From Vulcanimicrobiota bacterium (GTDB lineage: Bacteria > Vulcanimicrobiota > Xenobia > Xenobiales > JADMJV01): a stretch of DNA of 64,000 nt. A program made the translations under genes and the position numbers. The notes beneath the pieces are model-generated. The model ran no database searches. It was not told the origin of the DNA and saw only the letters and a program-made list of their open reading frames with translations. The stretch lies in NCBI GenBank assembly GCA_019637395.1, contig JAHBVR010000009.1:62001-126000 (forward strand). Reading direction: 5' to 3'. Of the stretch, positions 8,168-17,702 are shown piece after piece. Each line of letters begins with the position of its first letter. Position 1 is the first letter of the stretch.

Positions 8168-8722
8168 ATGAACGACGTGATCGTATGGCTGGTGCGCCAC
8201 GGCGAGACGGTCTGGAACGCCGAGCATAGAATCTCGGGATGGATCGACGTGGAGCTGAGTGAGCGCGGCATACAGATGGCCAGAGACTTGAGGGCGGGCC
8301 TGGAACCCGAGCAATTTGACGGTGTCTGGAGTTCCGATTTGCAAAGAGCCGTTCGCACCGCCGAACTGGCCTATCGCAGCCCGGAGAAACAGGACCAGCG
8401 CCTGCGTGAGCTGGACTTTGGCCCGCTCGAGGGGGAAAACTGGCTGACCATTCCCCAGGATCACCAGAAGGAGGTTATCGATTTCGGCGAGGACTGCACC
8501 CGGGGGGGCGAAAAGATCTCCGTCTTCGAAAATCGGGTGGTGAGCTTTCTGGATCATCTGCCGCCGGGACGACACCTGCTTTTCGTGCACGCCGGTGTCA
8601 TCCGGGTCGCCTTGCGGCGCGTCAACGCCGACCATTTCGTGCCGCCTACGTCCGTAGCTATCGTCAATTGGAGCCAGGGGGAACTGGTCGAACTGCGACT
8701 TCCCCCGGAGATCGGAGTCTAG
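8168..8722 (+). CDS. Histidine phosphatase (phosphoglycerate mutase-like)
   Basis: 184 residues from the ATG at 8168, chosen because the conserved RHG motif (VRHGETVWNAEHR) then sits near the N-terminus. An in-frame ATG at 8132 would add 12 unlikely residues. The catalytic His is in RHGE, the second conserved region is SSDLQRAVRTAE, the acid is in LRELDFGPLEG, and the second His is in VHAGVIR. The family includes CobC, GpmB-type and broad-specificity phosphatases, and the substrate cannot be told from the sequence. The glutathionyl-hydroquinone reductase gene starts 3 nt after its stop. Confidence 0.85.
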   Translation: MNDVIVWLVRHGETVWNAEHRISGWIDVELSERGIQMARDLRAGLEPEQFDGVWSSDLQRAVRTAELAYRSPEKQDQRLRELDFGPLEGENWLTIPQDHQKEVIDFGEDCTRGGEKISVFENRVVSFLDHLPPGRHLLFVHAGVIRVALRRVNADHFVPPTSVAIVNWSQGELVELRLPPEIGV

Positions 8723-8725
8723 TCA

Positions 8726-9673
8726 GTGGGACATTTCATCGAAGGAGAATGGCAGCCCGGTTTCTACAAACCTGATTCCAGCGGCCATTTCGTACGCACC
8801 CAAACAGTCTACCGCCACCCCCTCGAGAAAGAAGCGCTTTTCAAGAAACGCTACCTTCTCTACGTCTCCCTGGCCTGCCCCTGGGCTCACCGCACCCTGA
8901 TCGCCCGCTCTTTGCTGGGACTGAAGAATCACATCGAAGTGGCCGTGGTCGACTGGCTGATGGACGACAACAGCTGGTCTTTCCATCCGGAACGCCCCGG
9001 CTGCACGCCCGATCCGCTCTTCCAGAGCCACTATCTGAAAGAAGTCTACCTCAAGTCCGACCCAAAATACACGGGACGTGTCACCGTCCCGGTTTGCTGG
9101 GACAAAGAGAAGAATACCATCGTCAACAACGAAAGCCGGGAAATCCTGCGGGGACTGGCCAAATTGGCCACCCAGAAATACGACCTGGCTCCCAACGAGC
9201 AGATAGACCTGATCATCGATCAGCTTTACGACGCCGTCAACAATGGGGTCTACCGGGCCGGCTTCGCCACCTCACAATCGGCCTACGACGAGGCTGTCTC
9301 CCAGCTCTTTCACGCTCTGGAACACTGGGAGAGCACCCTGGGCAAACAGCCTTTCGCGGCCGGTCAGGCTTTCAGCGAGGCGGATATCTGCTTTTTCACC
9401 ACGCTGGTACGCTTTGACCCGGTCTACTTCATCCACTTCAAGTGCAGTCATCGGCGCATCGTGGACTACCCCAACCTGTGGTCCTACCTGCGCAGCATCT
9501 ATCAAATGAGCGGCGTGGCCGAGACCTGCAATATGGATCATATTCGGCACCATTACTACGAGAGCCATCGTCACATCAATCCTTACGGCATCGTGGCGCG
9601 CATCCCGGCCGCCTACCTGAACTCGGCCCATGATCGCTGGCAGCGCTTTCCGCAGGCTATTTTTCCCGCTTGA
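8726..9673 (+). CDS. Glutathionyl-hydroquinone reductase (Xi-class GST, YqjG/ECM4 family)
   Basis: Reduces glutathionylated hydroquinones to release glutathione; cytoplasmic. 315 residues, normal length, GTG start. The catalytic cysteine is C51 in SLACPWAHR, the signature of Xi-class glutathione transferases. The C-terminal helical domain has AGQAFSEADICFFTTLVRFDPVY. The final residues (NPYGIVARIP) also fit the family. It lies 3 nt after the histidine phosphatase and overlaps convergent ybaK by 17 nt. Its presence implies that the cell has glutathione or meets glutathionyl-quinones. Confidence 0.92.
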   Translation: MGHFIEGEWQPGFYKPDSSGHFVRTQTVYRHPLEKEALFKKRYLLYVSLACPWAHRTLIARSLLGLKNHIEVAVVDWLMDDNSWSFHPERPGCTPDPLFQSHYLKEVYLKSDPKYTGRVTVPVCWDKEKNTIVNNESREILRGLAKLATQKYDLAPNEQIDLIIDQLYDAVNNGVYRAGFATSQSAYDEAVSQLFHALEHWESTLGKQPFAAGQAFSEADICFFTTLVRFDPVYFIHFKCSHRRIVDYPNLWSYLRSIYQMSGVAETCNMDHIRHHYYESHRHINPYGIVARIPAAYLNSAHDRWQRFPQAIFPA

Positions 9674-10139
9674 CCCTCACCCACTGAGGCCTGAGCAGCG
9701 ATTCCAAAGTGGCCGGGGTCATGCCCACCAGAAACCCCCGCTTGCCGCCGTTGATGTAGAGATAAGGCAGCTCACGAATGGAAGCTTCCGCGTAGATCGG
9801 CCAGCTCTTGCGCTGGGCAAACGGTGAAATGCCGCCCACCTGGTAGCCGCTGGCTTTCTCGGCCTGCTCGCGAGAACACGGCTCCAAACTGCGCAAACCG
9901 GCCTGGCGAGCCAGTTCGCGGGCTGATACCTGCCGATCGCCGTGCATCAACATCACCACCACTTTAGGACCCTCGCAAAACATCAGAGTTTTCACTACCT
10001 GATGCTCCGCCACGCCCAGTTCGCGGGCGGAGACGGCCGTGCCGCCGTGCTCTTCATATTCGTAAGGATGCTCCGTGTACTCGGCCTGCCGGGCTTTAAG
10101 CCAGCGTATGGCGGGAGTCACAGGATTTTTCGACATCAT
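9657..10139 (-). CDS. ybaK: YbaK/EbsC-type aminoacyl-tRNA deacylase
   Basis: Likely Cys-tRNA(Pro)/Cys-tRNA(Cys) deacylase, a trans-editing factor. About 160 residues starting MMSKNPVTPAIRWLKA at 10139; the ATG overlaps the TGA of the upstream transporter. The family core is present: HPYEYEEHGGTAVSARELGV, VVKTLMFCEG, GGISPFAQRKSWP and YINGGKRG. A much longer open frame extends upstream to 10928, but that part is antisense shadow of the EamA gene. It is the third gene of gltA-eamA-ybaK on the minus strand. Confidence 0.9.
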   Translation of the reverse strand: MMSKNPVTPAIRWLKARQAEYTEHPYEYEEHGGTAVSARELGVAEHQVVKTLMFCEGPKVVVMLMHGDRQVSARELARQAGLRSLEPCSREQAEKASGYQVGGISPFAQRKSWPIYAEASIRELPYLYINGGKRGFLVGMTPATLESLLRPQWVRVKREK

Positions 10140-10972
10140 TCGGACTTGGTCACACTGCGGGTGAGCCCTGCCAACCCCGCCAGGGTCAGCAAAAGTCCCA
10201 TCACCTGCAGGCCGACCAGTTGCTCCTCCAGCAGCCAGACGGCCAGCAAGATCGAGCCCACCGGCTCCAGTAAAATGGTGAGCGAGGCCCAACCAGCCGA
10301 GCCGAAACGGACGGCCAGCAGCAGAAAGGTATGGCCCAGCACTTGCGGAACGACGGCCAGACCCAGCAAGCACAGCCATTGCTCCCTGGTGTAACCGTTC
10401 ATGGTGGTGCCGCTGGCCAGACTGAGGCTCAGCAAAACCAGGGCAGCCGTGGCATAAACTCGCAGAGCATAGGCCGGTTGACCTGCCTGCGGTTGGTGAG
10501 CGCGGGCCCAGAGCAGGTAGCCGGTCATGCTCCAGGCACCCAGCAGAGCCAGCACCACCCCCAACGGCTGAACCTGTGCGTCCACACGCAAAGAATGCCC
10601 GCTGAGCAATACCGTTCCCAAAAAAGCCAGCAGCAAGGCGGGCGGCGAGGTTCGCTCGCCAGCGCAAAGCGCCACCCAGAGCGGACTGGTGGTGACCAGA
10701 GTCACGGATAAATAGACCGGCAGCAAGCTCAAGGAGGCAATCCAGGTGCCGAAATGGATCGCCAGCAGCAGGCCGCCGACCAGTACCGCCCGGCCCGGCA
10801 ACTGGCAGGAACGGCGGGCAGCCGGCCACAGCGCCATGATGAAGCTGGCCAGCAACAGCCGCCAGGAGGCCACTGCCAGGGGCGGCAGATGGCACCACTT
10901 CACGAGAATCGAGGCCCAGGACAAACAAAAACCGCCCAGCCCTAATGCGAGCCAGGCGGTCCAGGACCTCAT
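10136..10972 (-). CDS. EamA/DMT-family transporter
   Basis: 278-residue inner-membrane protein with about ten membrane helices in two EamA repeats. The second repeat ends in LTILLEPVGSILLAVWLLEEQL, the usual EamA signature with the conserved glutamate. The substrate (metabolite or amino-acid export) is unknown. It starts 6 nt after the gltA stop and shares a TGA/ATG overlap with ybaK, so the three genes are probably cotranscribed. No clear ribosome binding site is seen, consistent with coupling. Confidence 0.85.
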   Translation of the reverse strand: MRSWTAWLALGLGGFCLSWASILVKWCHLPPLAVASWRLLLASFIMALWPAARRSCQLPGRAVLVGGLLLAIHFGTWIASLSLLPVYLSVTLVTTSPLWVALCAGERTSPPALLLAFLGTVLLSGHSLRVDAQVQPLGVVLALLGAWSMTGYLLWARAHQPQAGQPAYALRVYATAALVLLSLSLASGTTMNGYTREQWLCLLGLAVVPQVLGHTFLLLAVRFGSAGWASLTILLEPVGSILLAVWLLEEQLVGLQVMGLLLTLAGLAGLTRSVTKSE

Positions 10973-10978
10973 GGGTTT

Positions 10979-12244
<1,266 letters not shown>

Positions 12245-12313
12245 AGAATTGTTGCTCCTTGAACGTGGGTTACCCTGGGGGGCGGGTCCCTTCCATAAGG
12301 GCGGAGGGATCCC

Positions 12314-13489
12314 CTACAAGCTATGGCGGGCGAGTTTCTCCCCGATGGCAGCCTCTCCGTCAGGGTTCTCAAGAATGCGGTAAAGCTCGCGGAGCTGTAC
12401 CCAGATGCGCAAAGTCAATTCGTGTTCGGCGCCCAAATGCTCTTCGGCCAGGCTGGCGATATTCTCCAGGATCGGCAGTGCTTGCTCACGGCGGCGGGCA
12501 CCCATGTGAGCGCTGCCCAGATTGAACAGCACCGAGATGCGGGCCGCCTGGGTGAGGGTTTCGGGCAGCTCCAGGGACCGTTGGAAAAGTTCTGCCGCTT
12601 CGTCAAATCGCTCTTGCAGGAAGAGAACCAGACCGTATTCGTTGAGCCAGCGGCGCGTCTGGTCCGGCGCATCTTTGCCGACCTGGGCGGCTTTCTCGAG
12701 CTGGCCGGAATCACGCAGGCAAATCAGTTGGCCCAGACGGCAACCGGCCAGGCGCGCATCGTCGGCCGGCACGCAACCGGCAAAGGCGGGAATGGCCTTG
12801 GCGTAAAGTTCGGCGGCGTCGGCCAGGCGCTCCTGAGCCATCAGGCTCTCGGCCATATTGGCCACCACTTCGGCATAAGCCAGCGTCTGCGCGCCCCACA
12901 AATCCTCGATCAGAGCCAGAGTTTGGGCGCGCGTCGTGTCCGCCTGAAGTTTCTGCCCGGTGGCATCATAGATGTGGGTAAGCATATGCAGGGCTTTAGC
13001 CCGGCTCTGCGGACTGTCCCCCTGAATACGCACCAACTCCTGCAGCACTTCACTGGCCTCCGGCAATTTCTGCTGAGCCATATAAAACTGGGTCAGATTC
13101 TCCATGGCTTGAACTCTGACCCGAGTGGCCATTTCGCGAGTCAAAGCCGACTTGAACAACTGTTCGGCTTCGGCGACGCGCCCCAACTTGGCGTAGTCGC
13201 TGGCCAGGTTGAGCATGCCGGCGGCGATGACCTGGTGGTCAGGTCCCAGTAGCTGATGAGAAAGTCCCAGCGCCTGCTCCTGCAGGCCCACCGATTGGGC
13301 GATCTGCCCCTGGTGTGAAAGTGCACAGGCGAGGTTATTGAGTCCACGGGCCAGGCGCAGGTCAGGAGGGTCGAGTTTAGCGGCTTCCTCCACGGTCACC
13401 TCGAAGGCCTGCACGGCCTGCTCCCATTCGCCGTTCTGATAGGCCTGCATTCCCAGCTGATTGAACAGCTCCCAACGTTCCTCGTTCAT
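12314..13489 (-). CDS. Tetratricopeptide-repeat protein
   Basis: 391-residue, entirely helical TPR protein with no signal peptide, so probably cytoplasmic. Repeats start at the N-terminus (YQNGEWEQAVQAFEVTVEEA) and recur through the protein, e.g. LARGLNNLACALSHQGQI and EYGLVLFLQERFDEAAELFQ. It resembles kinesin-light-chain-type TPR repeats. It is upstream of gltA on the same strand with a 69-nt gap that contains a GC-rich hairpin (12284-12313), so it may be transcribed separately. Partners are unknown. Confidence 0.75.
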   Translation of the reverse strand: MNEERWELFNQLGMQAYQNGEWEQAVQAFEVTVEEAAKLDPPDLRLARGLNNLACALSHQGQIAQSVGLQEQALGLSHQLLGPDHQVIAAGMLNLASDYAKLGRVAEAEQLFKSALTREMATRVRVQAMENLTQFYMAQQKLPEASEVLQELVRIQGDSPQSRAKALHMLTHIYDATGQKLQADTTRAQTLALIEDLWGAQTLAYAEVVANMAESLMAQERLADAAELYAKAIPAFAGCVPADDARLAGCRLGQLICLRDSGQLEKAAQVGKDAPDQTRRWLNEYGLVLFLQERFDEAAELFQRSLELPETLTQAARISVLFNLGSAHMGARRREQALPILENIASLAEEHLGAEHELTLRIWVQLRELYRILENPDGEAAIGEKLARHSL

Positions 13490-13568
13490 AGAACGAAGGC
13501 CTTAGTAAAGTTTCTCGGCGAGTCCTGCCCGGAAAAGGACCCCGAAGGCCCACGGGGAACAACCGGCT

Positions 13569-15737
13569 ATGAGCGAGTTCCTGGTCCGCGAACTCAATCG
13601 CGGTGGACTGCTGGCCGAGCGCGGGAACTTTACCTTGCAAGTGGGCGCCTATCCTGAAACCATCAAGGATACGATGACGGCCAAACAGGGCGTTCCCGAC
13701 CTCTTCCTGGTTCCTCGCGAGCTTTTTGACCACCAACTGGGTATCAGCGCGGTCGAACTCGAGTTTCCCCTCTATTACAACTTCTACCTGAAGAAGCGCA
13801 AACTGCGCTTCGTCTGCCACCGCAGCCAGTTGCGCGCCATCCTGCGGGTGCTCAAAGAATCGCTGTTCGGTCCCACCAGTCTGCGTCACGACCTGGAATA
13901 CCGCCACGGCAGCGACTCTCCGGGATTCCCTGACCTGGTCAAGGAAATGGCCTACTTTAAGAAGGATCCCAGTCTGCCGCGCGGGCGTCTGCGCCTGGCC
14001 GACTGTATCTTGCCGATTCTATTCAACGAGAGCGGGCGCTGTGAAGTCGACGGAGTGACCATTTGCGACCTGGGTAATGACGAGTATCGTTTGGAAGCGG
14101 AGGGCGACAGCCGGGACTTCCGCTTTGTGGCGGGCTGCGGCGTGGAACCGCCCTCTTCGGAAAGTCCGCCCAGCGAGTATCATCCGCCCACCTTCGGCAT
14201 CACGCTGATCGGTAGCGGCCACGGTTTCGACTCCAAGGCCAAGACCTCAGGCTTCGTGATCTGGTTGGACGGCAAGGGTGTCCTGATCGATCCGCCCGTG
14301 CACACCACCGCCTGGCTCAAGAGCCAGGGCATCAATCCGCGTTCCATCGAGGACATCGTGCTCACCCACTGCCACGCCGACCACGACTCGGGCACACTGC
14401 AGAAGGTCTTGCAGGAAGGCCGCGTGCGCCTGCACACCAGCCCTACCATACTGCAGAGTTTCACCCGCAAGTACCGCGCTCTGACGGGGCTCTCTCAGAC
14501 GCAATTTCTCAGTCTGTTTGATTTTCACCCGGTCATGCTCGACGAAAGCGTCAATATTGCCGGCGGAACCTTCCGCTTTCAGTATCGCTTTCACCCGGTC
14601 CCCACGCTGGGGTTTGAAACGTTTTTCCGAGGCAAGTCCTTCGCCTACTCTTGCGACACGCTGTGGGACCCGGAAGTTCTGCAAAAGTTGGCCGACGAAG
14701 GGCTTTTCTCGCCCAGCCGGGCCGAAGACCTGATCGACTTCCCCTGGCATCACACGCTGGTCTTGCACGAGGCAGGGATCCCGCCTATTCATACCCCCGT
14801 TTCGGTGCTGGCCAGGCTGCCCGCTGAAGTCAAAGAGCACATTCACCTGGTGCATATTTCCGATTCGGCCATTCCCGAAGACTCGGGTCTGCGATTGGCT
14901 CCCACGGGAGCAGCCGATAGCCTGATCATCCCGGTACCGGAAACGGAGTTGAGCCTGGCCCAGCGTAGCCTCGATCTTTTGGCCCATATCGATCTTTTTC
15001 GCTCCTTGAACGTGGATAAAGCGGCCGAGTTCCTGCGCTTCGCCCAATACCGCAGCTATGATGCGGGCGAACAGGTCATTCAATCGGGGCAACCGGGCAA
15101 CGATTTTTATATGATTATGTCAGGAGAGGCGGAAATTCGCCGTCAGGGCGTAACTTTCCGGGTGCTCAGCCGCTATGAATATTTTGGAGAATTTGCCGTC
15201 GTCGAAGATTCTCCACGCATGGCCGATGTTTTTGCCCGCACCAAGTTGGAAGTATTGATCATGTCACGCTACGACTTCCTCTGCTTCCTGCGCGGCACCC
15301 CCCTGCTACCACTCTTCCGCCGGGTCGCCCGCAACCGCCTTCACTACGCGGAAGACCTGGTGCAGTTAAACCCGCGCCTGAGCGAATTGACCAGCTATCA
15401 GCGCAGCCAATTGATGTCGCTGCTGTTACCGCGCAAGGTAGAAGAAGGGCAGGTTCTTTACGAGCGCGGCAGCGAACTGACCCACTATTATATCGTGGCC
15501 GAAGGCAGCTTCCGCCTCGAAGGCCTGGACGGCCCGCCCGTCATCGCCACCCCCGGAGTCTTTCTCGGGCAGGTCAGCCTGGATCTCGACACCGGCTACC
15601 ACATCCGCACGGCCGTCGCCGAAACCAAATCGCGCGTACTCGAAGCCCCGGTCTCGCAAATGCTGGACTTCTTCCGGATGAATCCGGGTTTTACGTTCCG
15701 CCTCGGCCGCCACGCCGCTGAAAATCACTACTGCTAG
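13569..15737 (+). CDS. MBL-fold hydrolase fused to two cyclic-nucleotide-binding domains
   Basis: 722 residues. Domain order: an N-terminal region of unknown fold (1-210), a metallo-beta-lactamase-fold domain (about 215-470) and two cNMP-binding domains (about 490-600 and 610-720). The MBL metal site is intact, with H267, H269, D271 and H272 in THCHADHD and a later SCDTLWDP. The first cNBD has a good phosphate-binding cassette, G540-E541...P549-R550-M-A, whose Arg should contact the cyclic phosphate; the second is degenerate. This suggests a cAMP/cGMP-regulated hydrolase or cyclic nucleotide phosphodiesterase. Its stop codon is shared, inside a CTAG palindrome, with the convergent gene. Confidence 0.8.
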   Translation: MSEFLVRELNRGGLLAERGNFTLQVGAYPETIKDTMTAKQGVPDLFLVPRELFDHQLGISAVELEFPLYYNFYLKKRKLRFVCHRSQLRAILRVLKESLFGPTSLRHDLEYRHGSDSPGFPDLVKEMAYFKKDPSLPRGRLRLADCILPILFNESGRCEVDGVTICDLGNDEYRLEAEGDSRDFRFVAGCGVEPPSSESPPSEYHPPTFGITLIGSGHGFDSKAKTSGFVIWLDGKGVLIDPPVHTTAWLKSQGINPRSIEDIVLTHCHADHDSGTLQKVLQEGRVRLHTSPTILQSFTRKYRALTGLSQTQFLSLFDFHPVMLDESVNIAGGTFRFQYRFHPVPTLGFETFFRGKSFAYSCDTLWDPEVLQKLADEGLFSPSRAEDLIDFPWHHTLVLHEAGIPPIHTPVSVLARLPAEVKEHIHLVHISDSAIPEDSGLRLAPTGAADSLIIPVPETELSLAQRSLDLLAHIDLFRSLNVDKAAEFLRFAQYRSYDAGEQVIQSGQPGNDFYMIMSGEAEIRRQGVTFRVLSRYEYFGEFAVVEDSPRMADVFARTKLEVLIMSRYDFLCFLRGTPLLPLFRRVARNRLHYAEDLVQLNPRLSELTSYQRSQLMSLLLPRKVEEGQVLYERGSELTHYYIVAEGSFRLEGLDGPPVIATPGVFLGQVSLDLDTGYHIRTAVAETKSRVLEAPVSQMLDFFRMNPGFTFRLGRHAAENHYC

Positions 15738-16771
15738 CGGATATTGCCCTGATCTAGTTTCCAACCCTTAGAAGTCGAGATCGCCGTGTAATCGCCCTTG
15801 TAAAAGTGCTTTTTGCCGGATTCCGTCACCTCGAGTCCGATATCGACCTGATAACGACCGCCTTTTAAGGAACGCACCGCCTTCACGGCGCAACGCGCGT
15901 TCTCCGTTTTGGCATAGCCATTGCGGAACTGATCCAAGGTCATTTCGCGCTGCCATTCCGGACTCAGCGCGTCGTAAGCATCCTGATAATTCTTTTCGTT
16001 GATGGACTCATAGAAGCTGACCACCAGGTCGGTGACGGCCTGCTGGTTCAGCTCGCCACTGTTGGTTACCGTGCGCGTAGGCGGAGGCGGCGGCACTTCA
16101 TCACCGCGATGCCCGTAGAGGCGGCCCACCCAGGTGCCGGCGTAGAGGCAAGCCGCGGCCATGGCCAGGATGAGCAAGGCGCGCAGGGCCAGGCCAACCC
16201 CGGAAAGGACCGAGAAGCCTACGGTGGAGGCGGTCTTGGTGGTGCCGCGCACGAACCACTCGGAGAAGTCTTCGATGAACCTCCAGAGGGGACCGAGGCC
16301 TCCGCCTTTTTTGGCCTCCCCCTCCCAACCCATCGGGCCGAGATGGGGGTGCTGGACGCGCACGGTGGCATCCGGATCCACGGGCATTTCAATCGAGTCG
16401 GTCGGCGGGAGAAAATTGGCTTCCGGCTCGACCTGGGCGGGCGCCGCCTCCTGAGCGGCGGCGGCCTGAGCCGCTTGGCGCCGCACCGAACTGAGCGGGC
16501 GGGCGCGCGGGGCGGGGGCGGCCGGGGCTTCCTGAACAGCCGATCCTTCATCCTCGGCGGCCGGTGCCGGTTCGGGTGCCGGAGGAGGCTCGGACTCTCC
16601 ACTGGGGGGAGTTCCAGCCCCGCCTTCTTCACCACCCGCCTCGGGGTTCTGGTGGGTTAGCTCGTGGCGACGAAGGCTCTCTTCATCGATGAAAACCTCA
16701 TCACAAACCGGGCAGGAGAAAATCTTGCGCCTGGAGCGCGAACCTGCCCGTGATGTTCTGGGTGAATCCAA
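15734..16771 (-). CDS. Membrane protein with N-terminal classical C2H2 zinc finger and C-terminal NTF2-like domain
   Basis: 345 residues from a TTG start (AAAGG 10 nt upstream). Residues C20, C23, H36 and H40, with F27 and L33 at the canonical positions, make a textbook C-x2-C-x3-F-x5-L-x2-H-x3-H zinc finger after a basic segment. A low-complexity Pro/Ala/Glu linker runs from about 45 to 120. One or two membrane helices lie near 180-212, and a C-terminal domain (about 235-345) resembles DUF4878/NTF2-like folds (VSFYESINEKNYQDAYDALS). The zinc finger is presumably cytoplasmic and the NTF2-like domain outside. The function is unknown. Confidence 0.7.
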   Translation of the reverse strand: MDSPRTSRAGSRSRRKIFSCPVCDEVFIDEESLRRHELTHQNPEAGGEEGGAGTPPSGESEPPPAPEPAPAAEDEGSAVQEAPAAPAPRARPLSSVRRQAAQAAAAQEAAPAQVEPEANFLPPTDSIEMPVDPDATVRVQHPHLGPMGWEGEAKKGGGLGPLWRFIEDFSEWFVRGTTKTASTVGFSVLSGVGLALRALLILAMAAACLYAGTWVGRLYGHRGDEVPPPPPTRTVTNSGELNQQAVTDLVVSFYESINEKNYQDAYDALSPEWQREMTLDQFRNGYAKTENARCAVKAVRSLKGGRYQVDIGLEVTESGKKHFYKGDYTAISTSKGWKLDQGNIR

Positions 16772-16871
16772 GAGCCGTTTACCTTTCTCTCCTCTTTACC
16801 CAAGTGTTAGTGCTCAGCCCGCGAAGTCCTGGTTTCAAACGCAAAACCTCCGGGTAAGCGGCCAGGACATT

Positions 16872-17702
16872 ATGCACCAGGTACTCATCGATCTTGGCGG
16901 ATTCAAAATATACACTTACGGGGCTTTGCTGGCCACCGCTTTCTTTCTGGCCAACCAGTGGGGCCTCTATCTGGCCCGCCGTCTCGGCTACTCGCTGGCG
17001 GCCGTGGAAGAATCCATCATGTGGTGCATTTTGCTGGGCGTGGCCGGCTGCCGGCTCGGCTTTGTGCTCATCTATCCCGACAACTACCTCAAGAACCCCT
17101 TGCAAATCTTTAATTTACGTGAGGGCGGTCTGACCATCATGGGCGGCGTGCTGTTTGTCGTCGCCTTTCAATTCATTCGCTTTCGAATGAAAGGCAAGTC
17201 GGTCATGAATCTCTACGACTTCTGGGCCGGGCCGCTGCTGGTGGGAATGGCTTTTGGACGACTGGGTTGCTTGATGCACGGTTGCTGCTTTGGAGCCATG
17301 ACCGACCTGCCCTGGGGCATCACCTACCCCGAGCATGTGCTGATCCCGGCCGGCCTCCCGTGCGGCCCGCGCCACCCCTCACAACTCTATGAACTGCTGA
17401 TGGATCTGGGCCTGCTCTGGGTGGTCACCAGGCAATTGTTCCATTTGAAATTCGCCGGTCAGAACTTCTACACATTTATGCTCGGCTACGGCGTCATTCG
17501 CTTTCTCGACGAAATGACGCGCGAGAAAGAAGCGCTTTACGGTTCCTTAACCATCTACCAGTGGGTCAGTGTGGCGATGGCGGTAGTGGGCTTGCTCGGC
17601 TTACTGGGGGTCTTCGGCAAGAAGCCGGTCGACCGGGAGATTTTTCCTCGCGATGACCTCAGCGCACCGCCGCCCGGCGGTAACGATGCTCTTGCGACTT
17701 GA
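16872..17702 (+). CDS. lgt: Prolipoprotein diacylglyceryl transferase
   Basis: Transfers diacylglyceryl from phosphatidylglycerol to the lipobox cysteine of prolipoproteins; inner membrane. 276 residues from the ATG at 16872 (MHQVLIDLGGFKIYTYGALL); upstream in-frame starts would add 61 non-homologous residues. The Lgt signature GRLGCLMHGCCFG is present around residue 133, with RHPSQLYE later and about seven membrane helices. Clients are visible in this window, such as the btuF- and malE-like lipoproteins. Its 3' end overlaps cofH by 44 nt on the opposite strand. Confidence 0.95.
   Translation: MHQVLIDLGGFKIYTYGALLATAFFLANQWGLYLARRLGYSLAAVEESIMWCILLGVAGCRLGFVLIYPDNYLKNPLQIFNLREGGLTIMGGVLFVVAFQFIRFRMKGKSVMNLYDFWAGPLLVGMAFGRLGCLMHGCCFGAMTDLPWGITYPEHVLIPAGLPCGPRHPSQLYELLMDLGLLWVVTRQLFHLKFAGQNFYTFMLGYGVIRFLDEMTREKEALYGSLTIYQWVSVAMAVVGLLGLLGVFGKKPVDREIFPRDDLSAPPPGGNDALAT

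Noticed and set aside
9657-10928. Apparent 423-residue protein on the minus strand
   Set aside because: Only the last 160 residues match YbaK; the upstream part is an out-of-frame reading of the EamA transporter gene, which has a clear membrane-protein translation in its own frame.
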